A stretch of DNA of 53,263 nucleotides from Prorocentrum cordatum. Its lineage: Eukaryota > Sar > Dinophyceae > Prorocentrales > Prorocentraceae. The notes below the pieces were generated by a model. It searched no databases. It was given only the letters and a program-made list of their open reading frames with translations, and was not told the origin of the DNA. Location of the stretch: contig CAUYUJ010006496.1 of the NCBI GenBank assembly GCA_963575745.1, forward strand, positions 1 through 53,263, in the 5' to 3' direction. The first letter of the stretch is position 1. Each line of letters starts with the position of its first letter. Both the position numbers and the translations under genes were made by a program. Shown here piece after piece: positions 9,659-18,733 of this stretch.

Positions 9659-10379
9659 TACCACCTGCCTGATGGTCCTTGTGCTCTGAAAGAGACGCCC
9701 ACGTTCCAAAAGAGACGCGCTTTCTGAGAGGCCCCATCCACGTGTGCGCGAACGGGCCCGTCGTGTGTTTCCTGGCGGCTCCCCCTTCGGGGGCCCGAGT
9801 GCGATGCCTGCGGCATCACGGCGGCCAGAAGTCTGCGAGGGCCCGAGGCGTTCCCGTGGGCCGACACGGCAGATCTGCCCTGGGAGGTCCCAGCAATATA
9901 GGGGGCGAGCGGGCTCGTGGTGTACCCTCTGGCGGGGTTCCCCTTCGGAAGGCTCGGGCGCAATGCTTGCTACCTCTGGCCGTTGTGGTCATGAGGCTGT
10001 AGAGAGAGAGAGAGAGGGAGAGAGAAAGAGAGAGAGAGAGAGAGGCACGTCCACCGCCCCACATCGGGCGTTCTATGCGAGGGGCCCCACAGATTTGAAC
10101 GCGAAGGGGCCCGTGATATACACCATGGTGGCTCGCCCGTGGGAGGCCAGAGGTCCCGCCAATCCGGGCGCGAAGGGGCCCGTGAGTTTGTCCTCTGCAG
10201 TTCTTCCTCGATGGAAGACAGTGCAGTGCCTGCTACCCCGCTGCGACCATGACGCTCTGAAAAGATATGCTCACGTCCCAAAGCGAGAGTTCTGCCTGAG
10301 AGGTCCCACCAAGTTGGGTACCAGCGGGCCCGTGATCTACCTGCGGGTGCTTCCTCTTTGAAACGCCCAGGATAATAGG

Positions 10380-10452
10380 ATAAGCAAGTGCGATTCAGTA
10401 TGAGTATGAGGGGGTCTGAGTGCGAGCGATTGAGTCAGAGAGAGTATAAGGA
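10380..10452 (+). repeat. Short return of the GAGT minisatellite
   Basis: TATGAGTATGAGGGGGTCTGAG-like units match the 7.09-8.15 kb minisatellite, here on the other side of the ~150-185-bp satellite. This suggests the satellite and its element cluster expanded inside a longer minisatellite. Confidence 0.6.
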
Positions 10453-10952
10453 TCAGCGACGGTGATGAAAATGTGGGACGAAGCTATAAACAGTAACCCA
10501 ACAGTGAGGTCACTGGGACTGGACTGCCCGAGGATCTGGATATATTCTGGCGGCGCGCAGACGGGGGCGAGGGGGGGGACTTCTAAGAAGTCCAGTGGCC
10601 TTTTACAGCAGTCGGGACTAGAGGCTTTGGGTAATGCTTTTTGGAAGGCAGGAGGGGTTCTAAAATGCCCCCTGTCTTTTTCGAAGGCCGCGCCCCACCC
10701 CCCACGAACCGCCCCCCTTCTGCGGGCCGTCAACGGTTCCAGGGCCATGAAGGCCCCCCAACAAGTGAGGGAGATGCGTTCCTGGCGGGACTTTAGATTG
10801 CTAGCACCATAATCCAGCTCAACCATACTTCGACTCAGAAATGTGTTCACCCACCGTGCGTGCGATTGCGAACGCTCTGCGGCCGAAACACCATGTTTTG
10901 CAAGGTGTACCGTAGCGTCCATCACTTGTGTTATGATTGTCTGTTGCTTCAA
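10395..10952 (-). CDS. Ambiguous locus: overlapping coding-like frames on both strands
   Basis: A minus frame of 185 codons contains varied segments such as DFLEVPPLAPVCAPPEYIQ and SSPSDLTVGLLFIASSHIFI. On the plus strand 10462-10812 an ATG-started frame reads MMKMWDEAINSNPTVRSLGL and continues to a stop at 10812 without repeats. Codon structure cannot separate the two by eye. The minus frame's far end enters the GAGT minisatellite, which argues that at least its C-terminus is not real. No domain is recognised in either. Confidence 0.25.
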   Translation of the reverse strand: MKQQTIITQVMDATVHLAKHGVSAAERSQSHARWVNTFLSRSMVELDYGASNLKSRQERISLTCWGAFMALEPLTARRRGAVRGGWGAAFEKDRGHFRTPPAFQKALPKASSPDCCKRPLDFLEVPPLAPVCAPPEYIQILGQSSPSDLTVGLLFIASSHIFITVADPYTLSDSIARTQTPSYSY

Positions 10953-11528
10953 GAAGTGTCAAGAAAGTTGCAGTCCAGCACAGGTTTCCCCCCTTTACGC
11001 CTCCTTCAAGCAGGTGCATCGAGGCGCGCGAGGGCATCCAGGTGATTCACACGTACCTGCGGACGCAGCTGCCATTCGCCTACGTTCACCTCGTGGCTTG
11101 GCTGGTGGCCTCGTGTTATGTGTCTGCCTTTCCTCCTCATCCTCCTCTCCACCTTTCCCATCCTCTTCTGCAGCATTTTCAGTTCAAAGGATTTTTGCTG
11201 TTGGCAAAAAGCGAGCACACTTGATCCACAACAGGAGCCTGATTTTCTGCACCGGATTTCAGCTACCTCTTCGCTCCTGTTCTGTCACGCATGGTCTGGC
11301 AGTGCTTCCTGCTGTGACGTGTCATAGCCAGTGCATGTCTGACCCGGGTGGTCCGCATCTTTAAACTACTGGCCTTGAATATTGTGGGAACCTTGGACCT
11401 TGTTCGCAGTATGCACATCTTGTATGACATAGCACCCCTGGCCTGATGAACAAAGACACTGGTTCGAGGCCCACTGGGCATGGCCGAGCGCAACCGCTCT
11501 GGACTGGTCATCGCCAGGGGCAAACAGG
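10953..11528. other. Low-repeat region without a decisive gene
   Basis: Several short frames are open on both strands. A minus frame at 11006-11218 is basic and helical-looking (FELKMLQKRMGKVERRM). A plus-strand pyrimidine stretch ending TCTTCTGCAG at about 11160-11175 could be a 3' splice site. None is supported by a second feature. Confidence 0.3.
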
Positions 11529-11529
11529 T

Positions 11530-11710
11530 GCCTGAACGCGATTTCCTTCAATCACCTGCACCTGCGATGTGCAAAGCTGCTTACTGGACCCTGAACGCGA
11601 TTGCCTTCGATCACCTGCACCTGCGACGTGCAAATCTGCTTACTGGGCGCCTGAACGTGGTTTTCTTCAATCACTTGCACGTGCGATTGCAGAGCTGCTC
11701 ACTGGAGATC
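11530..11710 (+). repeat. Three-copy 59-60-bp tandem repeat
   Basis: CCTGAACGCGATT begins copies at 11531, 11590 and 11650, each running through TCACCTGCACCTGCGA and GCTGCTTACTGG. Similarity is about 80 percent. The period is not a multiple of three throughout, so conservation is at DNA level. Confidence 0.8.
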
Positions 11711-11758
11711 TACGGCCGAGGCGCTGACATAAGGCCCGCCTGAGGCTCATTCATAAGA

Positions 11759-11891
11759 TCTGGTGTTCGGGCTGTTCATTAGGAGGAGGAGGAGGAGGAG
11801 GAGGAGGAGGAGGAGGAGGAGGAGGAGAAGGAGGAGGAGGAGGAGGAGTTATGGTCCACCGAGGGACTCTGGTGCTCGGGCCGCTCCTTAG
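11759..11891 (+). repeat. (GGA)n tract between direct repeats
   Basis: A (GGA)n tract at 11781-11848 is bracketed by TCTGGTGTTCGGGCTGTTCA (from 11759) and TCTGGTGCTCGGGCCGCTCC (from 11868). Over 24 bases the two arms match at about 20 positions. The same arrangement, with better matches, is seen at 18016-18175 and 33075-33256. Confidence 0.65.
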
Positions 11892-12422
11892 ATTCAGGGC
11901 GCGGAGCCCGTTCTCTCGCAGCAGAGGCTCGCCGTGTCCAGAAGAGGAGCCCCCTTCCGTTCCGTACCCTCGGCGCTCCTCTTGGGAAAGCACCACAACT
12001 GCACCGCTTCCGGCCTTACGAGTCTTCTAGAGAGTGCGGCCAGGCCCGACGGGCTGGCATACAGTTGGGGCGCTGAAGAAGGAGCCCTTTGCGTGTTTTT
12101 TGATTGTTTTGCAGTTTTCCTCAGGGTTTTCCGGAGGTTTTCCATTGGACATCGAAGCTTAACTTATGGGAGAAAGGGGCCCCGTTTTTTGTTTAGGGTT
12201 CCTTGGGTCAGCGCCCCGACTGTACAGCACCCAGCTCCGTGCGGAGGGGGCGCTCCGGCGGTCGCAAACTTTTTGGGCCTGCGAGCATGGCAGCACGGCG
12301 GGCTACCCGACACCCCTTGCGGGTTTGCGCTGCGCGGGCGCTCCTTCCGCGCCGAGAGGCGACGGCACGCGGGGGACGCAGCATTCGCACGCGATGCACC
12401 AAGGTGACGGCCCCAAACACTC
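11892..12422. other. Spacer with open but unsupported frames
   Basis: GC-moderate sequence with overlapping long open frames on both strands (plus 11934-12407, minus 12164-12604). Composition is Ala/Arg/Pro-rich in all of them and no motif is seen. Confidence 0.3.
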
Positions 12423-12569
12423 ATGAGCGGCGTCTCCAGACTGCGCGCGGCGGTTGGCAACAAGCCGTGGAGCTGGATCGCGACGGACGTGATCAACGCC
12501 GTCCAGCACGGACTCACCAGGGGGGGGAGCCCGGCCTGGCCGATTCGGAGGGGGGCGGGGAGGTAGGGC
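12423..12569 (+). CDS. Candidate small frame, unknown
   Basis: An ATG at 12423 opens 48 codons (MSGVSRLRAAVGNKPWSWIA, then DVINAVQHGLTRGG) ending at a TAG. An in-frame TGA lies just upstream, so ATG is a natural start. The peptide has balanced composition without repeats. It could equally be an exon. No homologue is recognised. Confidence 0.2.
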
Positions 12570-12628
12570 AAAAGTGCCCGCGGAGGACGCCCCCTGGCCA
12601 GCAAGATCCTCCCACGCGCGCAGAGATT

Positions 12629-12705
12629 GTCTCAGGTGGCCCTCAGACGGCCGTAGGTGGCCTCAAGATGGCCCAAGGTGACTCCGAGCCGGCCCTAAAA
12701 AATGG
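12629..12705 (+). repeat. 12-bp periodic degenerate repeat, locus 2
   Basis: GGCCCTCAGACG, GCCGTAGGTGGC, CTCAAGATGGCC and similar 12-base words follow one another for about six units. This is a variant of the family described at 112-205. Confidence 0.6.
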
Positions 12706-12793
12706 ATTCAGGAGCCGAGGGAACGCGAAAAAAAATTAACCTGACGACGGAACTAACCATTTGCAGCTGCGAAAACCGCATTGTGGGTACCGG

Positions 12794-13741
12794 CTTCGGT
12801 GGAGCTCCCTATGGTACCACGAAACGTGCGAGGGGTGTGCCGAAATGGGTAGCAGTCCCCGCATGCGGCCTGTGCCGCTGGGGCCTTCGGTGGAGCTCCC
12901 TGTGGGGCCACGAAACGTGTGAGGGGTGTGCCGACATGGGGGTGGAACCGCATGCGAACGCAGCCACTGGGGCCTTCGGTGGAGCTCCCTTTGAGGCCAC
13001 GAAACGTGCGAGGGGTGTGCCGAAATGGGGGTGGAACCGCATGCGGGCGCTGCCGCTGGGGCCTTCGGTGGAGCTCCCTGTGGGGTCACGAAACGTGTGA
13101 GGGGTGTGCCAAAATGGGGGGGTGGAACCGCATGCGGGCGCTGCCGCTGGGGCCTTCGGTGGAGCTCACTATGATGCCACGAAACGTGTAAGGGGTGTGC
13201 CGAAATGGGGGTGGAACCGCATGCGGGCGCTGCCGCTGGGGCCTTCGGTGGAGCTCACCATGGTGCCACGAAACGTGCGAGGGGTGTGCCGACATGGGGG
13301 TGGAACCACATGCGGGCGCTGCCGCTGGGGCCTTCGGTGGAGCTCCCTATGGGGCCACGAAAAGTCTGAGGGGTGTGCCGACATGGGGTTGGAACCGCAT
13401 GCGGGCGCTGCCGCTGGGGCCTTCGGTGGAGCTCCCTATGGGGCCACGAAACGTGTAAGGGGTGTGCCGAAATGGGGGTGGAACCGCATGCGGGCGCTGC
13501 CGCTGGGCCCTTCGGTGGAGCTCCCTATGGTGCCACGAAACGTGTGAGGGGTGTGCCGAAATGGGGGTGGAACCCGCATGCTGGCGCTGCCGCTGGGGCC
13601 TTCGGTGGAGCTCACCATGGTGCCACGAAACGTGCGAGGGGTGTGCCGACATGGGGGTGGAACCACATGCGGGCGCTGCCGCTGGGGCCTTCGGTGGAGC
13701 TCCCTATGGGGCCACGAAAAGTGTGAGGGGTGTGCCGAAAT
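12794..13741 (+). repeat. Eleven-copy tandem array with an 89-bp period
   Basis: CTTCGGTGGAGCTC starts units at 12794, 12885, 12974, 13063, 13154, 13243, 13332, 13421, 13510, 13600 and 13689, spaced 89 to 91 bases. Each unit carries GCCACGAAACGTG, GAGGGGTGTGCCGA and GGTGGAACCGCATGCGGGCG. Because 89 is not a multiple of three, one open frame passes through all three phases of the unit. The TGA or TAA after AACGTG stops one phase in some copies. Open frames on both strands are by-products of the array. Confidence 0.95.
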
Positions 13742-13900
13742 TGGTGTCGATGATGGTGACGATAACGGCGATGATGTTGGCGACGATGGTGATGATGACG
13801 ATGATGCCGATGATGAAGACGACGGTGATGATGACGACGATGATGATGGCGATGATAATGATACTGACGAAAACGATGACGATGATGACGATGATGATGG

Positions 13901-13944
<44 letters not shown>

Positions 13945-13975
13945 GTGATGGTGGTGGTGGTGATAATGATGATGA
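13742..13975 (+). repeat. (GAT)n/(GAC)n tract
   Basis: GATGATGACGATGATG-type sequence follows directly on the 89-bp array. In one plus frame it encodes a poly-Asp run with scattered Gly and Asn, ending in a non-repetitive tail to a stop at about 14117. A similar Asp-coding tract in a more gene-like setting is at 22.25-22.46 kb (minus strand). Coding status here is doubtful because the frame starts inside the tandem array. Confidence 0.85.
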
Positions 13976-14134
13976 TGAGAGGAGGAGGGAGGGGGCAGCG
14001 GGAGGAGTGAACGCGGGCGCTGTCTCTTCAAAACGAGGACCCAACACCACAGGATGGTTGGGACAAATTGTTGAAGGCGCGTGTCATCCGGAATCGGCAC
14101 GCTACGTCGCCAAGTGAGGCGGCATTGGCTTCAG

Positions 14135-14293
14135 GTCGGGCATGACCCCCTACAGGCGGATTGCGGGCGAAAAATGATGTTTTAAAACATACCCCAAAGA
14201 TTGAAAAAGGTAATCAAAAATGCTAGCAAAACCGTCCCCAGACAATTTTGTTGACGATTGTTGAAAATTCCCCTGTAGAGGGACACGCCCGAC
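14135..14293. mobile_element. TIR element family A, copy 2
   Basis: Begins GTCGGGCATGACCCCCTACA and ends with the mirror AGAGGGACACGCCCGAC. The inner core is AT-rich with AAAACATACCCCAAA. The TIR can be extended outward by TCAG/CTGA. About 159 bp and more diverged than copy 1. Confidence 0.8.
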
Positions 14294-14423
14294 TGAACGC
14301 TGGCTTCAGGTTTCGGAGGCTGCCTGTTCCCCTGTCCGATCGGACCCCGCGCCCCCGAGCCAGAGCCACGGGTCTCGGGAGCCTTGAGGCGGGGGTCAAT
14401 GCAAATGGGGGTCAGCCAGTGCG

Positions 14424-14585
14424 CCAGATCTTGCAGGATCCTGCAGAGCCAGGCTCCCATTGACCCGGGCTTGAGTGCAGGATCCTGCAGGATCTTGCAG
14501 GATCCTTCGCATTGACCCGGAGGATCTTGCAGGATTCTGCAAGGCCTGGCTGACCCGGGTCTGGATTGACCTGGGTCAGAAGATC
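14424..14585. repeat. AGGATCTTGCAGGATCCTGCA degenerate repeats
   Basis: Partly palindromic words (GATCTTGCAGGATCCTGCA) recur at about 14430, 14480, 14490 and 14522, mixed with TTGACCCGGG. This is a short local repeat in the gap between two family A elements. Confidence 0.65.
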
Positions 14586-14632
14586 CCCGAGCCAGGTCCG
14601 TAGTCCATGCTCGGTGGCGCCCGAAGGATTAG

Positions 14633-14787
14633 ATTGGGCCTGTCCCTCTACAGGAGGAATATGCAACAAATAATCAAAAAATAGTCTTGGGACGATGTTT
14701 ATACTATTGTGGACTATTTGGGAGCATTTTTGAGTATTGATGATGTTTCGTCAAAAATCCGCCTGTAGGAGGGAGGACACGCCCGAC
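14633..14787. mobile_element. TIR element family A, copy 3
   Basis: Left end ATTGGGCCTGTCCCTCTACA, right end ...GGACACGCCCGAC, flanked by TTAG and CTAA, which extend the inverted repeat. The core AAATAATCAAAAAATAGTC and GTATTGATGATGTTTCGTC match other copies. 155 bp. Confidence 0.75.
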
Positions 14788-14830
14788 CTAACCGAAGGAG
14801 GGCCCGAGAGGCCATCAGGGCCCGCACCTG

Positions 14831-14995
14831 CAGTGGGGGCCCATGCCAAGAAGCGCCCTGCTCGCCTCCCGAGTGCCGCGGGCTTCTTGGGGGTCCCGAT
14901 GGCTCTGCCGCGGGGGGCGTGCGCGCGACGCTGCCGCGCCAGAACTCCGTGGACGTCCCGGGGTCTCAGGCGTGGGCTTGATGTGGAAGGTCTCC
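14831..14995 (+). repeat. Dispersed repeat H, copy 1
   Basis: GTGGGGGCCC..., CGCCCTGCTCGCC, GGGCTTCTTGG, GATGG and GTGGACGTCCCGGGGTCTCA occur in the same order at about 43408-43560, with roughly 70 percent identity. No TIR was found, so this is a dispersed duplicate of unknown nature. Open plus frames cross it in both places but the frame is not obviously conserved. Confidence 0.55.
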
Positions 14996-15161
14996 TGGGG
15001 CCGGGGCCCCCGCTGTACCCGACAGCGTGCGGCGCCTCGGCGCGCAGGCGGCGGGGCCCGGACCCCCGGCGACCCCGCGGCAGACCTCCGACGGCGAGGG
15101 CCTGCCCCCTCGCCTCCCACGACGCCGCCGCGGCCCTCTCTCTCTCTGCTCCCTCCGTGGC

Positions 15162-15291
15162 CCTCGATCCTCCGCGGGGGATCGAGGCTCGGCCCTCGGT
15201 CCTCGACGGGAGGACCGAGGCCTCCGCGGCCCTGCATCCTCGACGGAGGGTCGGCGGCGAGGCCCGAGGCCTCCCGGGGGACGGGAGGCCT
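15162..15291. other. Three consecutive short hairpins
   Basis: CCTCGATCC/GGATCGAGG (15162-15187), CCTCGGTCCT/AGGACCGAGG (15194-15220) and AGGCCTCCCG/CGGGAGGCCT (15267-15291) are perfect 9-10-bp stems with 5-8-base loops. The stems share CCTCG words, suggesting derivation from one palindromic unit. Confidence 0.6.
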
Positions 15292-15339
15292 TGACCTCGG
15301 CAGGGCTGCGGAGCCCCCCCCGCTGCACCCGCCGACCCA

Positions 15340-16140
15340 GTTCCCTGTCTCCCCCGCCTGCCCCCCTCCCGCCCGCCCCCTCCTCCCTCCCCCCTCCCTC
15401 CCCCCTCCCTATCCCTCTCCTCCCCTCATCCCTCCCCTCCTCGCCCTCCCCCTCCTCCCTCCCTCCCTCCCTCTCCCACCCCGCCTCTGCCCCCCTCCCG
15501 CCCGACCCCCTCCTCCATCCCTTCCCTCCCCCCGCCCTCCCTCCTCCGCCCTCCCCTCCTCGCCCTCATCCTCCGTGCTCCCTCCCGCCGCTCTCTCGGG
15601 TGCGCCCTCATTTTCCTGCTGGCCGCCTCTCTTGGTCGGTTGCGGATCGCTTGCTGTGCTCGCTCATGGCCCCGCTCTTGCTTGCTTAGCATTGTGCTCC
15701 ACGATGCCGGTGCGCGACTTGATGTTTAGCACGCTCATCTCGCCTTAGAGCCTGAAGCGATGCGGCCCTGAGCGCATTCTCGCACTTCACCAGATGCACC
15801 GGCAAGGGCTGCCTCCAGGAGAGAGCCCAATATCCGTGCCGTGTTCATCGGACAGCTCGGCGCGTGAAGGGGCTGCGCCGTCCTCCTCGCTCCCTCCCTC
15901 CCGCCTTGGCTGGAGGCCCCCGGGGGCCGCCAGGAGGCCCATGGCCAGGCCACTCCGGAGGGAGCGGGGAGGCACCTGGGCCTCCTGGAGGCCCAGGGCC
16001 GCCAGGGGGTCCCCGGAAGCCCAGTGGTCTCCAGAGACCCGCGGATGCCGCCTTCCCCCACGGTTTGGGGCTCACTTGCTTGTTTGTTTTTTTGTTTCTC
16101 TTTTTTCTTTTTTTTGTTTCTCTTTTTTTTTTGATCTTAG
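15340..16140. other. C-rich, GC-palindromic and T-rich spacer
   Basis: 15340-15590 is CCCTCC-rich. 15600-15800 is mixed. 15890-16050 holds GGAGGCCCCCGGGGGCCGCC-type palindromes with GGCC words about every 12 bases. 16075-16135 is T-rich (TTTTTTTGTTTCTC). Long plus frames run through the region but are Pro/Ser/Arg-rich. No gene supported. Confidence 0.45.
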
Positions 16141-16816
16141 CATCCGCTCCTACGCCCCCTATCCTCTTAGCCTCCTCCCCTCCTCCTCCCCTCATCCCTC
16201 CTCCCCCTCCCTCCTAACCTCCTCTCCTCCTCTCCCCTCTCCTACTCCTCCCCTCCTCCTCCACTTCCTCCTGCCTCCTCACTCCCTCTCGCCACCCTCC
16301 CCTCTCTTCACTTCCCGTCACACCTCTTCCTTCTCCATTATCCTCCTCCTCCTCCGCTCCTCCTACCCTCCTCCTCCTCCCTTCGTCCTCCTCCCCTGTG
16401 TCTCCTCCTCCTCCTCCTCCTCCTCCTCCCTCCCCTCCTCCCTCCTCCTCCTCCTCCTCCTCCCCCTCCTCCCTCCTCCTACTCCTCCTCCTCCTTCCTC
16501 CTCCTCCTCCTCCTTCCTTCCTCCTCACTCCTCCTCATCCTCCTCCTCCTTCCTCCTCCTCCTCCTCCTCCCTCATCCTCCCCTCCTCCTCCTACTCCTC
16601 CTCCTCCTCCTCCTCCTCCGCCTCCTCCTCTACTCTCCTACCCTCTCCTCCTCCTCCTCCTCCTCCTCCTCCTCCTCCTCCTCTCTCCTCTTCCTCCCCC
16701 TCCTCCTCCTCCTCCTTCCTCCTCCCTCCTCCTCCTCCTCCCCTCCTCCTCCTCCTCCTCCTCCTCCTCCTCCTCCTCCTCCTCCTCCTCCTCCTCCTCC
16801 TCCTCCTCCTCCTCCA
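16141..16816 (+). repeat. (TCC)n polypyrimidine tract
   Basis: About 675 bases of CCT/TCC repeat, purest from 16620 to 16816, degrading to CTCCTTCC and CCTCACC variants upstream. All frames are open as Ser/Pro/Leu on plus and Glu/Gly/Arg on minus. A perfect palindrome starts eight bases beyond its end. Confidence 0.95.
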
Positions 16817-16823
16817 GTGGTGA

Positions 16824-16931
16824 CCACGCACTACCACTTTACCGCCAGAGCCACCACTGGAGGAGGAGTCGATTCCGCACGCTCGACTCCTCCTCCAGTG
16901 GTGGCTCTGGCGGTAAAGTGGTAGTGCGTGG
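16824..16931. repeat. Perfect 49-bp palindrome (hairpin) next to the (TCC)n tract
   Basis: The left arm 16824-16872 (from CCACGCACTACCAC to GGAGGAGGAGTCGA) is the exact reverse complement of 16883-16931. The loop is the 10 bases at 16873-16882. The arms include a short GGAGGAGGA run, and AGTGGTG words occur on both sides, so the unit resembles an inverted copy of the junction between the (TCC)n tract and unique DNA. Confidence 0.95.
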
Positions 16932-17292
16932 TGGCTCTGGCGCAGATGGGCCGGCGGTGAGGGGCACAGTCGTTCCTTAAGTGCGCGCAGCGGTACGCGG
17001 CAGTTGCGGGAGGACGCGAACTGTTGCATGTGAGAGAGATACACATCTGCATCCACGCGCAACCCTTGCACCAAGCGCGCAGAATATGGCATCCAAGCGC
17101 CAACTACTGCTATTACTATTGCACCTCTCCCCGTGGACCCATCTGCGCCAGACGCGCTACTCCGGCGTAAACATCTGCGCGCACGTCTTCGTTGCGTCCT
17201 TCTTGGTTGTTTGCTGCATGGTGTGGGCCCCATCCTCCCTGTCACGCGACCCCTGTTGTGAGAGCAGTCTGCGTCAGATGATCGCAAGCGTG
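16932..17292. other. Unassigned sequence right of the palindrome
   Basis: Mixed sequence of moderate GC. Plus and minus frames are both open. The plus frame has a hydrophobic stretch (VFVASFLVVCCMVWAPSS) but no supporting context. Confidence 0.3.
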
Positions 17293-17630
17293 CTACCAAC
17301 AGGTGCACCTGCAGAACATCGTTGTGGCCGTGAAGGCAGTCTTGTCATCATCAGCGGGGTTCAGTCGAGCGCCCGAAGCGTCGACGCATTGGAGGCGCAA
17401 GTCCAGCTGCCCCCTGGCCCCGACCAGCAGCATGAGGATACGCGCTCGCCCGAAGACGAGCTTTTCGGAGAGACGAACGAGAGGAAGCTTGAGCGAACGG
17501 CTCACGGCCGCGCCGGTCGTCGAGGAGAATACCTGCCGCCCGTCTGCATGCCCCAACGTTTTCCCTTCCTCCTGCAGCGCACAGCTGCACACCGGCCCCG
17601 TGCCTGCCCGACCCCGGCCGATCTGCGCGA
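17293..17630 (-). CDS. Candidate minus-strand frame, unknown
   Basis: The minus frame reads VFSSTTGAAVSRSLKLPLVR and RARILMLLVGARGQLDLRLQ with a regular hydrophobic pattern, ending at a stop at 17293. Upstream it merges into the (GGA)n/(TCC)n tract, so its start is unknown. A plus frame over the same bases (from about 17092) is also open. No family recognised. Confidence 0.25.
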
Positions 17631-17632
17631 GG

Positions 17633-17852
17633 TGGAGGAGGAGGAGGAGGAGAAGGAGGAGGAGTTGGAGGAGGGGAGGAGGAGGAGGAGGAGGAGGAGG
17701 GAGCAGGAGGAGGAGGAGCAGGGAGGAGGAGGAGGAGGAGGAGGAGGAGGAGGAGGAGGAGGAGGAGGGAGGCGGAGAGGAGGAGGAGGAGAGGAGGAGG
17801 AGGAGGAGGAGAGGAGGGAGGGAGGGAGGGAGGGAGGGAGGGAGGGAGGAGG
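17633..17852 (+). repeat. (GGA)n tract
   Basis: GGAGGAGGA with AGG/GAAG variants, ending in a GGGA tetramer run (GGGAGGGAGGGA) at 17815-17850. It is opposite in strand sense to the (TCC)n tract 1 kb to its left, so the two could pair as a long imperfect inverted repeat around the palindrome. Confidence 0.95.
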
Positions 17853-18015
17853 GAAGAGGGGTGTCTCCTGTGGCTCCTGGCAGGCGGGCCAGGCCCAGGA
17901 TATCCCTCCCGACCCCGTGCGCGCGCGCAGAGAGTTCTGCCTGGCACGGTCCGTTGCGGCCACTGCCCCGAGGCCGCGAGCCAGCACAGCGGCCCAGGCC
18001 TGGCGGGCGAGTGTT

Positions 18016-18175
18016 GCCATGGGCGCAGAACTGGTTCATCGGAGGGAGGAGGAGGAGGGAGGAGGAGGAGGGAGGAGGAGGAGGAGGAGGAGGAGGAGGA
18101 GGAGGACAAGGAGGAGGAGGAGGAGGAGGAGGAGGAGGAGGAGGATCTCCGCCATGGGCACAGAACTGGTTCATC
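18016..18175 (+). repeat. (GGA)n tract between 25-bp direct repeats
   Basis: GCCATGGGCGCAGAACTGGT continuing TCATC at 18016-18040 recurs at 18151-18175 with one mismatch. The 110 bases between are (GGA)n. The tract therefore sits inside a tandem duplication of otherwise unique sequence. Confidence 0.9.
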
Positions 18176-18180
18176 TCGAC

Positions 18181-18356
18181 TACACGTAAGAGTGACCTTT
18201 CCCCGGAGTGACCTTTGGTGCGGGCCCAATGGGGTCTCCCGATCACCGAACGCGATGCGATAGTAGCGTCTTGCGCGCATGGGTTTGGCCCCCCCCGCGG
18301 CCAACCAAAATTCGCGCACCAAAGGTCACTCTTACCCAGGGTCACTCTTGCGTGTA
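18181..18356. mobile_element. TIR element family D, copy 1
   Basis: The left end TACACGTAAGAGTGACC and the right end, read back, TACACGCAAGAGTGACC, are inverted. A second inverted GAGTGACCTTTGGTGCG lies just inside each. The core holds CAATGGGG, CGAACGCGATGCG and a C-run. The left TIR contains the donor-like GTAAGAG. 176 bp. The second copy is at 31400-31576, and both copies are followed within 13-20 bases by an element B. Confidence 0.8.
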
Positions 18357-18369
18357 CTGTAGTCGATCA

Positions 18370-18540
18370 TCGGAGGTGGACAGACCTCCTACCCTGACAC
18401 GTCGATTAAGGAATTGGCCGTTTTCGGTTCGCGAGGGGGCGTCGCGGCCGTCATTTTTGCGGGTCCAGGTCCGTCGGTTGCGGTCCCAGGCCGTTTTCAC
18501 TAAGGGGAGGTCTACTAAAGGGAGATTTGTCCGCCGCCCA
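18370..18540. mobile_element. TIR element family B, copy 2
   Basis: Left end TCGGAGGTGGACAGACCTCC, right end reading back TGGGCGGCGGACAAATCTCC. The body ACGTCGATTAAGGAATTGGC, GGCCGTTTTCGGTTCGCGAG, GGTCCGTCGGTTGCGGTCCC closely matches copy 3. The flanks GATCA and GTTCA match at four of five positions. 171 bp. Confidence 0.8.
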
Positions 18541-18551
18541 GTTCAAAGCAT

Positions 18552-18733
18552 AACAAATCGCACAAACATAGTCTCTGCGATCCGCGCTGATTTCTTGGAT
18601 CGGCGCCGGGCTCCCCTGGCGGCGCCTCCGTCGCCGCCCCTGGCGCGCTTCAAGCACCCGAGAGGGTGGTCCAGCGCCGATCCAAGAAGTCTGCGAGGAC
18701 CTCCGAGAAATCATGTGTATGCCGCTGCTTGTT
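18552..18733. mobile_element. TIR element family C, copy 2
   Basis: AACAA...TTGTT ends lead into inverted CGCTGATTTCTTGGATCGGC arms. The centre contains CCTGGCGGCGCC and CGCCCCTGGCGCG. It is directly adjacent to element B copy 2, making a D-B-C cluster of three different elements in about 550 bases. Confidence 0.75.

Larger units (their letters stand above)
8160..10370 (+). repeat. Satellite of ~150-185-bp units, interrupted by elements
   Basis: Units share the order GCGTTCT...GAGGTCCCACCAA, GGGCGCGAACGGGCCCGTGA, GGTGGCTCCTCCTTG, GCGATGCTTGCTACCTC, CATGAGGCTGTGGAAAGACA. About five units or partial units lie at 8163-8948 and about five at 9680-10370, with divergence and truncations. Between them lie elements A (8949), F (9277) and B (9437) plus short spacers. 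A (GA)n tract at 9996-10042 replaces part of one unit. Frames through it are not conserved in phase, so it is not coding. Confidence 0.8.

Noticed and set aside
12794-13741. CRISPR-like array
   Set aside because: The 89-bp units are contiguous with no unique spacers, and the setting is eukaryotic.
16141-16816. Long Ser/Pro/Leu frames (plus) and Glu/Gly/Arg frames (minus) through (TCC)n tracts
   Set aside because: All six frames are open in a pure triplet repeat. Composition alone explains them, here and at every other (GGA)/(TCC) tract.
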